From Smittium culicis (taxonomy: Eukaryota > Kickxellomycota > Harpellomycetes > Harpellales > Legeriomycetaceae): a stretch of 18,027 bases of DNA. Numbering within the stretch: the first letter of the stretch is position 1; each line of letters opens with the position of its first letter. The stretch covers positions 1-18,027 of the forward strand of contig LSSN01002128.1 in the NCBI GenBank assembly GCA_001970855.1, written 5' to 3'. Below, piece by piece: positions 1 through 9,584 of the stretch. The position numbers and the translations under genes are program-made. The notes under the pieces are model-generated. The model saw only the letters and a list, made by a program, of their open reading frames with translations. It was not told the DNA's origin and searched no databases.

Positions 1-745
1 CATATGAATTTTTTTCCCACAAGTCATATTGTATATGAAACAACTTTTATTTAATGGTATTTTCTTAAATATAATCATTTGATCCTTAAGAAAAGATATA
101 ATATGATGAAAAAATAGAGTTTAAAGTATACTGAAAAAATTAGTAAATTGTGATAATAGTAAACTTGTTCAAATCCGGGGGTATTAAGGCTGTATAACCA
201 CAAGGAGAAAAATTCGCCCATTTTCACGGGCGTTTTATTTTATACTGCAAAATAGTATAGTTAATAAGCTATATACTATAATCAGTCGTTAAAACCTTGT
301 ATGTATATAGGTTCTATTTTGGAGTTGATTTTATTAAAATTAGGCCACGATATATTATTTTTATTAAATATTTAATAATAATTGTATTAAAATAAAAATT
401 ATTTAGTATTTTATTAATTATATGTGGGTGTGAATTCATAATAACTTAATTGTATTGCTTTTTTTTCCTCGATTCATATACCTTTGAACGAGTTATTTAT
501 AGAAAATTATTTTTTGAATATATTATATATTATATTTTATAACATTATTATACTAAACATCTCTTTATTTATTATAAAGTAATTACTGCGGGTATACTTC
601 ATTGTAAGCGTTTAATTAAATATTAGCATAATTAAATTTCCTTTGACGTGTATAATGTCAAAAATTGATACACTTAATCGCTGATTTTTTTATGATATTA
701 TAGTAAAAAAAGTATAATTAATAATAGAATGAATATTATTGATAC
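1..745. other. AT-rich spacer, no gene seen
   Basis: No open frame or RNA gene can be supported here. The stretch is A/T runs interrupted near 160-235 by a slightly GC-richer patch that contains TTCAAATCC, which looks like a Pol III B-box core, and a short GC hairpin listed separately. The bases before TTCAAATCC do not fold as a tRNA, so no tRNA is called. Confidence 0.5.
215..232. repeat. small GC hairpin followed by a T-rich run
   Basis: CGCCC (215-219) and GGGCG (228-232) form a perfect five-base stem with an eight-base loop, followed directly by TTTTATTTT. It resembles a bacterial intrinsic terminator. In a eukaryotic spacer with no gene upstream that resemblance carries little weight. 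The loop region is part of a 19-base motif that recurs near 1694-1712. Confidence 0.4.
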
Positions 746-817
746 CACTAAAAACCATGAAAGGGCAAACAATGATTAATTTATATATAATTTAGATTTA
801 AATCATGGTTTATTGGT
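746..817. repeat. inverted repeat ending in the Val-tRNA-like sequence
   Basis: AAACCATGA at 752-760 faces TCATGGTTT at 803-811, a perfect nine-base match that extends imperfectly to CCACT and ATTGG on the outside. About 42 bases lie between the arms. The right arm overlaps the 5' end of the Val-tRNA-like sequence, so the arm could be a copied acceptor end or a coincidence. Confidence 0.45.
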
Positions 818-880
818 GTAGATGGTTATCGCATCTGTCTAACACAACGACAGCAGCCGGTTAGAGTACAGTAGAATTAA
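807..880 (+). pseudogene. tRNA-Val(AAC)-like relic
   Basis: The sequence starts GGTTTATTGG and continues TGTAGATGGTTATCGC, which matches the D-arm layout of fungal tRNA-Val (GGTTTCGTGG..TAG..GGTTATGGC in yeast, recalled rather than searched). It is followed by TCTGTCTAACAC with the anticodon AAC in a proper CTAACAC loop. The 3' half is damaged. Four or so extra bases (AACG) separate the loop from ACAG, the T-arm CCGGTTAGAGTACAG has lost the GTTCGA core and does not pair, and the 3' acceptor strand no longer complements GGTTTAT. I read it as a tRNA pseudogene or a tRNA-derived fragment rather than a working tRNA. A serine-like relic follows within three bases. Confidence 0.5.
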
Positions 881-882
881 TT

Positions 883-966
883 GTACCTGTGTTTCCGAAT
901 GGTTAAGGATATATATTAGAACTATATTGGGCTCTGCTCGCACAGGTATAAATCCTGTCGCCGACG
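883..966 (+). pseudogene. tRNA-Ser(AGA)-like relic
   Basis: This has the class II layout of tRNA-Ser. The D-arm is TCCGAATGGTTAAGGA, the anticodon arm ATATA-TTAGAAC-TATAT has anticodon AGA, and the long variable arm is GGGCTCTGCTCG. The T-stem ACAGG/CCTGT pairs perfectly. Departures from a working gene are the T-loop TATAAAT in place of TTCGAAT, which also destroys the Pol III B box, and a 5' acceptor strand (ACCTGTG or nearby) that pairs poorly with the 3' strand CGCCGAC. A TTTT run follows about ten bases downstream. The preserved stems make tRNA ancestry convincing. Loss of the B box and acceptor pairing suggests a pseudogene. A functional tRNA with unusual acceptor editing is a remote alternative. 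Confidence 0.65.
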
Positions 967-1458
967 AGATTTGAATTTTATTCCTCGTATATTTAATAAT
1001 TACAACATGTTTTTTTAGTAAAGAAATAAAATATTTGGAATTTATTTTACAAATAATTCAAACGGGATATTATCGAAATTGAATCAAGCGAATATTTTAT
1101 TATGAAGTTTAAAGCATGTGTAATAAGCCACTATATTTTGAATTTTTTTTTTTTTTAATGTAATAAAACAGCTTTAATTGATGGTGGAAATTTATCATAT
1201 TTATCATATTTAATTTATGGTATATTTCAAAATCTAAGTTGATCCTTTGAAAAATCAATTTTTTTTATTTGCATGTTTTATCATTTGTTCATACTAATAA
1301 TACAAACAAACTTTAAGTGATTACAGAAATAAAATCATCGGTCCATAAAGATATTCTTTTATTTTTATATTTCATGTATAATAAGTATATCGAGAACTCT
1401 TACATATTTGATGCTTTGTATTTTTTATGATTTGATTTTATTATCGATGATTAGCAAA

Positions 1459-1500
1459 GTGCTATTTTATTTCCTTATGTTTTTAGTATTTAAATAGCAC
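1459..1500. repeat. hairpin, 9-bp stem
   Basis: GTGCTATTT (1459-1467) and AAATAGCAC (1492-1500) are perfect inverted copies around a 24-base loop. Nothing nearby assigns it a role. Confidence 0.4.
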
Positions 1501-1772
1501 AAGTATGCTCGCATAGTTAAAAAAAGTACCATTATAAGGGATAATTTTTTTTAATTTTTAATTTAATTTTTTTTTCTTGAATATAAAAAAACAATTGGCT
1601 GATAAATCTAATTTAATATTTAATAAAAACGATCAGTCTGTCAAATACAATGTGCGACAAAAAAAATACTAATAAAATGAGATTGCAAATGTAAAATTCG
1701 TCCATTTTCATCTAAATTCATCCAAAATCTCAATTTCCTCTAAAAATAAAGTAATAATTTATTTTTGAAAAA

Positions 1773-1804
1773 ATTTAAATTAATTTAAATTAATTTAAAT
1801 TAAT
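1773..1804. repeat. 10-bp tandem repeat (TTTAAATTAA), about three copies
   Basis: The unit TAATTTAAAT repeats without change about 3.2 times. The unit is nearly self-complementary, so it can read the same on both strands. It is a simple low-complexity array. Confidence 0.8.
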
Positions 1805-2750
1805 GCAATACATATATTAATACAAACTATTGTTTTATCAGGAATAAATAAATTTCCAGAAACTCTTCTGTTTTTGCAATATATCACCTAAAAGTATGTA
1901 TGTAAATAATACTCAGTGTTTGCTATTTTTTTTTCTTTCTCCGATATAGGTTTTGAATGTTTATTTTGCGGCTATCTTAAATGACCAGAGGTCATTAAAT
2001 TATCAGAATTATGTATACACTTATTATTTTTACAATTGGAAATTCAGTGGGATGATAATAGCATAAGCAATCTTGGTACATTTAATTATTTAAAAATTTA
2101 ATTGCCATTGTAGAGATTTCATAAATACCATATCAAATAAAGGGTAATTATTGTGGACATTTAGCTCTAGAAAATTATAGTTTAAAGCGCTTTATGAATA
2201 TCAAAGTATCAATTTTTTAAAGTTATATGATTATTTTTATATAATCTTTTATGCTTAATATTTATTCCACTGTATTCAGATCGAATAATAACATCGAATA
2301 TCAAAGTATATAAATAAATGAATTATTAATGATGAGTTAGAGGTGGGGGGTAAAACAGATATTTAAATCTTTTTTATGTAGATCTGAATGATTTGTGGAA
2401 TAGAATGGAGATTATTATTCCTTTCATATAAATATAAATCATATTATAATATATATTTGGTACACCATAAATAAAATCTTACTTATTTAAATTTTTTATT
2501 TGAAAAGTCAAGGCATAAATAATAGTTAAAATTGTAGAAAAACTATAGAAATTTTCTTTAAAAGTGCTGTAAGTTGAAAGTAGATATAGATGGCATCTTT
2601 AAGATAATTGGAAAAAAAGTGATTAAAAAATAAAAATAATATAGAAAAATAAGTTTAAATTAAACGTAGAATAGACAGAACAAGATAGTGTTGATGGATG
2701 TTATGTATATAATACTGTATTTAATGTACATAAAATATTGTCTGAGGTGT

Positions 2751-3715
2751 TTATTCTAGCTGATTTTGTTTAATGACGTTGTCAACGTGGAAGTTTATGA
2801 AGGCGTCAACATCTGTCTGCTTAGAAACCTGCTGAATAATTTTAGGGTTAACTGAATATTTTTCAATTTCTTCACCAATAGATTCCAGCTTTTCAACCTC
2901 GTCAAACAGCCTTTTTATCTCGCTTTTTATTTTATCAGGAGATAGAATTGAGCCATCAACGATAGACTCTTCGTAGCAAAACGTAGTCTTTAAATCAGAC
3001 TCAATTTCCGATAACCTTTTAACCAAAGAATCTATTTCTTCAATATTTTTTAAAAGTTTTTTTTCTATGGCCCGTTGCTACAAAATGATTTAAATATTAA
3101 TTATATGATCATAGCTACATTTAATAACTAAATCAAGCTTACAATGATTATTTCCTTGAAAGACTTTTCAATTTTCAAAAGCGCCTCATTAATATCTTCT
3201 TCAGTCGCTGCAGCCAAATTCTTCTAAGCAAAGGATTTTGGGAATTATTTTAAAAAATGTATAGCGATAAAAGAAAATTACAAATTTACCTGTATTTTAT
3301 TGGAATTTATATAATTTTCTAGACCTTCGTTTATATTGAATATATTTCTTAGCGCATACAGCTCAAATTTATCGAAGTTTTTATCTGCAGAATATTCTAG
3401 AAATGTTTCAATTCTATTTATAGCTTCTTCATTTTCAATACCATCGCCTAATTCAGCTTCAACAAATTCGGATAGCAATTTAGTGATTCTAAGAACACCA
3501 TCTGTTACCGCGTTAATTATTTGATCAATGAATTTCAATGGTATAAATTCAAAATTTTCTACAACGATTTCGTAAATCTTTTGATTAGGTGGGTAGCTCA
3601 TCTTGAATTTCTTTTTTCCCTGTCTATCTTCTAACTTGCCTTTTTTAGCAGAAGTTCCAAGATCTTTAACAAGCTCTTCTGAGTCATTTTCTCTTTGAGT
3701 TTTAACTTGGTTCAT
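2751..3715 (-). CDS. MIS12: Kinetochore protein Mis12/Mtw1, three exons
   Basis: Mis12 (yeast Mtw1) is a subunit of the four-protein Mis12/MIND complex. That complex sits at the inner kinetochore and links CENP-C-bound centromeric chromatin to Knl1 and Ndc80, which capture microtubules. I read three exons: 3715-3290, 3223-3143 and 3077-2751, giving 277 residues, close to yeast Mtw1 at 289. The conserved head is residues about 46-126, with FEFIPLKFIDQIINAV (55-70) and the family signature DKNFDKFELYALRNIF (111-126). Residues about 143-245 are charged and helical, as expected for the coiled-coil stalk, and the acidic/polar tail ends VIKQNQLE. An in-frame TGA lies 21-23 bases before the first ATG, so the frame cannot start further upstream. 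Met39 is an alternative start that would match the usual short N-terminus. Both introns carry in-frame stops if retained. Family assignment is from motifs I know, not a search. Confidence 0.92.
3078..3142 (-). other. MIS12: MIS12 intron 2
   Basis: This is a 65-base phase-0 intron after codon 169. The donor is ATT|GTAAGC and the acceptor CATTTTGTAG|CAA. Its length is not a multiple of three and it carries an in-frame TAG five codons in. Removing it joins two charged helical segments in one frame (KSFKEIII then QRAIEKKLL). Confidence 0.88.
3224..3289 (-). other. MIS12: MIS12 intron 1
   Basis: This is a 66-base phase-0 intron after codon 142. The donor is CAG|GTAAAT and the acceptor TTTGCTTAG|AAG. 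Reading through it gives a stop four codons in (V N L stop). The branch point is not obvious. Confidence 0.88.
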
Positions 3716-4640
3716 ATTAGATCGATTTTTTTTTATTCACTATAATTATATTTAAAAGCAAAGCAAAGAAATATCTATATTTTTATATAAATCATCAAAA
3801 ACAGAATTTATTATCAACTTTTATATCGTCTATTTGAGCGAATTGCAGAATAGTGTTCTTTAAATTTTAACAAATAACTTCGTTTATCATACCAATTGAC
3901 ACTAAGTGTGACAAAACAAAATAGCTGTATGCGAGACTCTGAACAAGAGAGCGCTTATATGCAGTATAATTTTATTGGCTTGTGTATTCAGATTTTTTAT
4001 TTATTAATGGCGAAACCAAAAAGGAATCACAATTTTTCAATCTACTCATTTCAAATAAGAATTATTATTTGCTAAATAAATTTACTATTTATATTATTGG
4101 CTTTATTTTTTTCGAATTTATATACTGTAACACTTCTCACTATAAACCGACTCATTCAATAAGAATCTCCCACTATGTGTTTTGATTTCAAATTCAGTCA
4201 ATGTGCAGATTATTAATATTTATTGGATGTGCTTGTTATTGTTAAACATATGGGGCATTTTGTATGAAGATTTCGCTTTGTGAAAATTTAATGCTATTGG
4301 CTAGAAAATACTTATAACTTTATACAATTGAATGAATTTAAAAGGCGTTTCAAATTTTCTATTTATTCATTTGATTTTGAAATTTTCGTTTGTAAAAAAA
4401 AAAAAAGATTTATTTAATTGCGTAATAATTGAATATAATATTTATCACACTTAGATAGTAATTAAGTATACTTTTTTTATAGCATTTAAAAATGAATATT
4501 GTAAATTTGATTAAGTGAAAGCAAATTATTATATTTTTTTATGCTATTGAATTTCGTTGTAAAAAAAAAGCTTACTAAACTAAATTAATATATTAAAATT
4601 AAGAATAACTTGCACAAAAAGTCTTGTATCATATTTTCAA
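3716..4640. other. region upstream of MIS12, no gene supported
   Basis: This should contain the MIS12 promoter (minus strand, start at 3715). The sense strand just upstream has TATATAAATATAG-type A/T tracts and an A9 run, but in this background no TATA box can be distinguished. A plus-strand open frame of 67 codons at 3982-4185 lacks codon character and any recognised motif and has no ATG at its start, so I treat it as chance. GC is a little higher at 3900-3960. Confidence 0.45.
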
Positions 4641-5065
4641 GCACTTAATTAGAATTCCGGAAACTGTATAGAAATTGGAATAAATCTAGCAAGCAAAAGA
4701 CCATTCCCGGTTTTTTATTTAAAAAATAGGACGCACTGAGATTAAAAGTAAAACAAAATAATGTTGACTTCAATAAAATCGAATTTACTGTTGTACAGCC
4801 TCGATCTAGTGCAGAAATATAAAAATATTAGAATATAAAATTACAAAATTTGTAAATGAGAAAGCTGATTTCAATAGCATATAATTATACACTACAGGAA
4901 TTGTCCTGACTTCTGGACGCTTGAAGTATCTCAAAAACCATCTCAGTTAGTGCTGAAAGAACGTGGTTTCTTCATAACTAAATATTTACACATTAGAACC
5001 CCTAATTCTATCTATGTGCCTTCAGCCAAGAGAAGTAATAAATTATGTGGAATTTTAGTATAACA
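4640..5065. other. coding-like, GC-richer patch, strand unresolved
   Basis: GC content rises sharply against the flanks, most of all at 4893-5045. On the plus strand a frame is open from 4878 to a TAA at 5061-5063 (61 codons, containing CPDFWTLEVSQKPSQLVL and VPSAKRSNKLCGILV) but has no start. It could begin as an exon after TACAG at 4892-4896. On the minus strand the same DNA reads SALTEMVFEILQASRSQ from about 4958. A plausible 85-base intron at 4806-4890 (GTATAA..TTCTAAT..CACTAG) would join that to a short end IEAVQQ and a stop at 4785. I recognise neither product. It may be a terminal exon, a short gene or a gene relic. Open frames of this length are expected by chance here, so only the composition argues for coding. 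Confidence 0.35.
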
Positions 5066-5752
5066 TACGCTGATAAAAACACATTCTATCCATTTATATA
5101 TTTCCTATGATTTTCATTCTTACGAGAGATAAAAACAAAAATTATTTTCAAAAAAATTTTTTAAAATCGATTATACTACTAATTATAATTTTATTTTTAT
5201 AAACTACATTATAATAACATCACACTTGATATAATAATGTCAAATCATAAGATATAGGATCAAAATTCGACTCATGAAGCTTCAAAGATTGACATAATTT
5301 GAAATGTATATAAATTGACTCAACTAAAAACCTAAATTTAATCTACTTATTTTTTTATTTTTTCCTGGTTGTATACTGAAAAGTATAGTTTATAGAGAAT
5401 TTTATTATTTCAATTCTATAAAATACCATTTTAAATATTCAGAAATAATATTTTTGAAATTTTACTCTATAATATATACAAATTTTTTTATTGTGTATTC
5501 TTCCCTTCACCTAGCTACTCTAATCCATTTTTGTTGTTTTTGATTAAAGCAGAAAATCAATTTAAAAAATAATTTACATTTTTAGTTTAGATTTTTTTAA
5601 TCTTTTTAAAATGAGTGTAAATATTTTGGGTAAATATAAATTATTGTAAAAAATGGGTATCTTTTGTAAGAATTCGTTCTTACAACCTCAATTTCTATAA
5701 AAATCTCAGACTTTGCAGTGATCATTGTGCCCAACAATGATTACACTAAATA
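5066..5752. other. AT-rich spacer between coding-like patches
   Basis: No gene is supported. Near 5653 an ATG (M G I F) runs into GTAAGA, and a TTTGCAG acceptor lies at 5712-5718. That could be a tiny upstream exon, but joining them gives only about 15 codons before a stop. Confidence 0.4.
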
Positions 5753-6211
5753 ATGTTACATAATCGCCAACGTTTTACGAAAACATTAAAGATAACTTTA
5801 TATTTCATAAAGATAATTAAACGACTGCTTTCCTATCCCATTGAAAAGCAAGTTGTTTAATCTTTTATGATTTTCATTAGTTAATTATTTCTTTATTAAC
5901 TAGTTTCTATATAGTATTACCCAAACGAATATATCAATTCTTATATCTCTAGTCTCGCTCTTAACAACTTAGCTGTAACCGCTTCTTCTTGTATTTTTTT
6001 GATCGCTATAAGGAAAAAATTTTTTATCAATAAAAATTTCAAATATTAAAAGTAAGAAACTGCGGAGGAATGGGTTTTTCGCTCTAATGCATTTTATGAA
6101 AGGATTTTTTACTATGTATTCAGATGGCCATTTGGAAAACCAAAAACTATGGTAGATTCCCTCTGCGATAAATATAAGGAAGCGCAGATTCAGCTAAAGA
6201 ATTCTCTTTGA
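5753..6211 (+). CDS. candidate small spliced gene, unknown product
   Basis: I do not recognise this protein. Exon 1 would be 5753-5851, with ATG at 5753 and an in-frame TAA two codons upstream. Its 33 codons have a basic start (MLHNRQRFTKTLK) that could be a mitochondrial targeting segment. A 63-base intron at 5852-5914 would follow, with donor CAA|GTTGTT, a TTATTAACTAG branch-like site and acceptor TATATAG. Its size matches the MIS12 introns. The frame continues from 5915 as YYPNEYINSYISSLALNNLA, then either into a hydrophobic stretch and a stop at 6047-6049, or through a second intron to a further open frame. That frame, 6056-6211, lies in the same phase and reads WVFRSNAFYERIFYYVF, then RWPFGKPKTMVDSLCDKY, ending LKNSL and a stop. 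A phase-0 intron 5975-6067 (GTAACC..GCGGAG) would join them into about 101 residues, but its acceptor is poor. It may be a real gene with mis-assigned splice sites or a recent pseudogene. Confidence 0.35.
5852..5914 (+). other. candidate intron in the unknown plus-strand gene
   Basis: The segment is 63 bases, begins GTTGTT, has ATTAACT about 13 bases before the end and closes with TATATAG. Removing it joins the frame ending YPIEKQ to the frame starting YYPNEY in phase 0. The GTTGTT donor is weaker than those in MIS12. Confidence 0.35.
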
Positions 6212-6305
6212 AAGCCGAGTATATACTTTTGTTTCTTCTATCACTTTCTCAAAATCATCTTTTAAAATTTAACTTTAATCATTAAAATAATGATTTCAAA
6301 CTAAA

Positions 6306-6335
6306 ATTGACAGTTTAATGAAACATACTGTCAAT
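6306..6335. repeat. hairpin, 9-bp stem, 12-base loop
   Basis: ATTGACAGT (6306-6314) and ACTGTCAAT (6327-6335) are perfect inverted copies. It lies about 95 bases after the last stop of the candidate plus-strand gene, so it could sit in a 3' UTR. No function is evident. Confidence 0.45.
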
Positions 6336-6654
6336 AAATTAATGGAATTAAATTTATAATACTAGCTTTACATAAATTCGTGCCACAAAATTTGACATTA
6401 AACCAAAAAAGTATAAAAACCGCCACAAAACTACAAATAATCATCACCAAAAAATATGAAGATAAAAGAAAAATAGAAAAATAGAAAAAAAGCTAAACAT
6501 ACGATTTTATAATTTCACTGAAGAACTTTACTTTTTTTTGGTCAACTAAATATTAATAAAATTTACTCATTTAATAATTTAAAATATATTACATCAAAAT
6601 TTAAACTACCTTTATTGTAATAATAAAATAAACCTATCAATTTCAAATATCAAA

Positions 6655-6764
6655 ATGAGCCCTATGATCAGATTTTTAAAAGAGTCGAAGAACTCGGCCG
6701 CATTAGCTAACTCTTATACATTATGAGCGATTCTCAAATATGGGAGCACATTGTTGCGGTTTAG
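6655..6764 (+). other. two tiny overlapping open frames in a GC-richer patch
   Basis: ATG at 6655 opens 23 codons (starting MSPMIRFLKESKNSAALA) to a TGA at 6724-6726. That TGA overlaps a second ATG at 6723, which opens 13 codons (MSDSQIWEHIVAV) to 6764. GC is well above the flanks. They are too short to claim as genes. A first exon with an unseen donor, or the remnant of a larger gene, are both possible. Confidence 0.2.
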
Positions 6765-6769
6765 TGCCA

Positions 6770-9584
6770 TTTGCCTCAAAGATAATTAGTCTTCAATATT
6801 ATTTGAGGGTTGAAAAGTAAAACATATTTTTCTATTTCATTTTTTAAGTATTATTTGCTAAATATAATCATAGTTTTAATTGAAGTCGGAATTGAGACTT
6901 TAATTTTGCATTAATAATCGCACGTAAAATGGCTTTATTTATATGTTCATGGATTATGACTGTAATTTAAGCTCACTGTGATTTTATATAAGCATTTAAA
7001 ATTTATACTTATGTCGCAGAGCTAAGCTCTTACTATTCTTAATCAAAACTTAATCGAGTTTTCCTATTTCGATCTAACTCGGTTTTTTTTCTTTGTACAA
7101 AGGAAATCTAAAATTTCTTTGTATAAAGGCTATTTTTATGAGCTAGTTGAGAATAGGCAAATCAATTCTAATACCTTTATACTCAACTATTACTACTGCT
7201 CATATTACATTATCATTTCTCTTTACATTTTATTAATTACCTATACACCAAACTATTATTATTACTATCATAAAAGAAATCATCGATTCTTTAAACTCTG
7301 AAATATTAATATGGGAAAACTTATCCTTAATAAGCTTTCATTGATTTTCGGTATAAAAGTAATCAAGTTTTGCTAAAATTTAAGAAAATAAGGTCTTTTT
7401 TATAAATAATAAAATTTGAAAACAAAATATACTCCCCAAAAATATTATTAATAAAGCTATCAAAAAGCTTAAAACATATAAAATTTGCCTTAACAGCTCG
7501 GTTTAAAAAACCACGGCTACACTTATACTTATTAATTTCAAGAAGTCTATTACCTTGTATAGATCTATATTACGAATTATCTTGAGAAAAAAAAGGTACA
7601 ATAAGGAGTGAAAGGAAGATAAAGATGGATTTTTTCCTTTTTTTCTGTTGATATAAATTTTCTAATATAAATACTTTAAACTAGTAAAAAAAATTATTTA
7701 TTGCTGTCGGGCAAGAGTAGAAAATTTAAATAAAGTTGAATTTTTCATTGAATAAGTGTACTACAATGTAACACTTTACACAATAAAAATATTCCTTCAT
7801 AAATAATATCCCATATGTATAAAAGATTTTGGCAGATAATATCAATCTTAATTTTCATTTATTGTTTGCCCATAGGTTAAATTATATTTTTATCTCATTA
7901 AAAATATACACGCAATTAAATATCGCTAATAAAATTTTTTTATGAAAGTCACAATAACATTATTAAATTGTTTGATATAATTCCTTTGGGTAAAATACAT
8001 TTTTCTGAAAAAAATTTCAAATTTTTACTATATAAGGGTACATTTAAAAACCGTTTCCTATTAAATATACCAACTATAAATAATTTTAAAATATTGTGCT
8101 CAATATTTATTCATTGTATTAGTCTATAATATTGATGATTCGACGGTTAGCTTACTTAGATTGAGCTTTGTAAATTTATAAGTAATTGAATTGCGCATTA
8201 ACTTAAGAAATTCAGCAGCTTTTTAAAAAAATTCTACTTACTAGGAATTTATATATCGCCCAAATGTCTTTAAAATAATTAATTATGGCTTCATTAATAA
8301 AATATTTTAGAAATTAATGTTTTCTATTTACCAATAAAGAATAAAGTTCATTTTTGGCGTGATTTTATTTTGCAATAAATTTCTGAATAAAATTCGATTC
8401 CCATTTTATATTTAATTTGAATGATACAGCTAATTGAAAAAAAAATTTTTTTTCGAAGTGTACTATAAACATTTTTAATAACATATGTATTAAAATTTAG
8501 TATCATAATATTCAGAGTAATTTGGAAATAATTTTTTAATTCTTTTAAAGATTTTTATTTAGCTAAAATTCAGTACATATTAAATATTTTTTATTTAAAA
8601 TTTTATTTTCATGCTCCTTTTTATGTTTGGTGAAAATTTGGGCTCTTATATAGCTTTTTTTTCCTAATCGATAATAATTTAAATATCAATTGTTTTCATA
8701 AGATAAAATAATTAGTAATGTTGAAAAATGAATTTAAAATAAAGGAAATTGTTAAACTGGAATAAAAAATTTTTATAAAAATATGAATAAAAAAAATAAA
8801 AATAAGCTTGAATATCTATTTATAAATTTAATAAACAAAAAAATTACACAAATGGAAGGTAAGCGTTACTTTAAAAATTAAACTTAAATCAGTTTTAAAA
8901 CATTCTTAAAAAATGATCATTTTCTTTGATTAATATGATGTATATTTCATGTGGTTTTGACTTTTTTTTAGCACTATTTTAAGCTTTGGTAAGTAACTAT
9001 CGTCTTTTGGGATATAAATAATCATAAGTAATAGAGAAACTCTCTCAAAAACTTAGTCAAATTTATTAATACTTTTTATTATATAAAAGAAATTTTACAT
9101 AAATAATTTGAAATCATATCTATAAATAAAAAAAATAAAAGCTAAAATTTTTTTTCATACATATTTATAAAAAAAACTTTTATTTTGAGAATATCCAAAT
9201 AGATTTTTCTATTATACAAATCAAAAATGTAAATACTAATAATTAAATTTGAAATTAATTTTACTTTTTTTACTCGAATCTTTAATATAAAACAAAGACA
9301 ATGTAATTATGTAATACCTTTATAAATTTCAGGATTTTTTATTAATTATGCAGAAATGATGCTTTGAGCTATTAAATTTCATTATTTTTTAACATAAAAC
9401 TAGTTATTCTCAAGATTTTTTGAGTTATATAAATATTAATGTAGAATTTTTTTATAATTGAAAAGAAAATTAAATATATCAATATATTTAGAGATATACT
9501 GTGATTAAATTATCGTAACAAAATGTTCAATTTTAAATTATAGTAGTACTTTTTTAATTCTAAAATCTCTTAAAGTTTTCAATC
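6770..9584. other. long AT-rich stretch, no gene supported
   Basis: I see A/T runs with no recognisable motif on either strand. The open frame at 7119-7301 is a low-complexity Tyr/Ile-rich translation of A/T sequence and is rejected. An A9T8 tract with dyad symmetry sits near 8439-8455. Confidence 0.5.

Larger units (their letters stand above)
967..2750. other. AT-rich spacer, no gene seen
   Basis: I find no coding frame with support in this stretch. It holds a hairpin at 1459-1500, a 10-bp tandem repeat at 1773-1804, a second copy of a short motif near 1694, and the 14-mer GAATATCAAAGTAT twice (2196-2209 and 2296-2309). The last few hundred bases are the region beyond the stop codon of MIS12 and should hold its 3' UTR, but no polyadenylation signal stands out from the A/T background. 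Confidence 0.5.

Noticed and set aside
150..182. B-box-like TTCAAATCC as evidence for a third tRNA
   Set aside because: The flanking bases do not form a T-stem (CTTG against CCGGG), and no D-arm or anticodon arm lies upstream.
208..240. Bacterial-type intrinsic terminator
   Set aside because: The context is eukaryotic with no upstream gene. The five-base stem plus T tract is recorded only as a hairpin.
3336..3524. Plus-strand open frame of 62 codons
   Set aside because: It is the antisense shadow of MIS12 exon 1, whose minus-strand product has clear family motifs.
3982..4185. Plus-strand open frame of 67 codons
   Set aside because: It has no ATG at its start, is Tyr/Phe/Ile-rich from A/T composition, shows no motif, and its length is expected by chance here. 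A short ATG frame inside it (MAKPKRNHN) superficially recalls ribosomal protein eL29 but does not continue as that family.
5653..5752. Tiny upstream exon (M G I F) spliced at GTAAGA to TTTGCAG
   Set aside because: Splice sites look acceptable, but the joined frame stops after about 15 codons and does not lead into the candidate gene at 5753.
7119..7301. Plus-strand open frame of 60 codons
   Set aside because: Its runs of Tyr and Ile are translated A/T sequence with no domain or GC rise.
8439..8455. A9T8 palindrome as a regulatory site
   Set aside because: Homopolymer junctions like this are expected in DNA of this composition.
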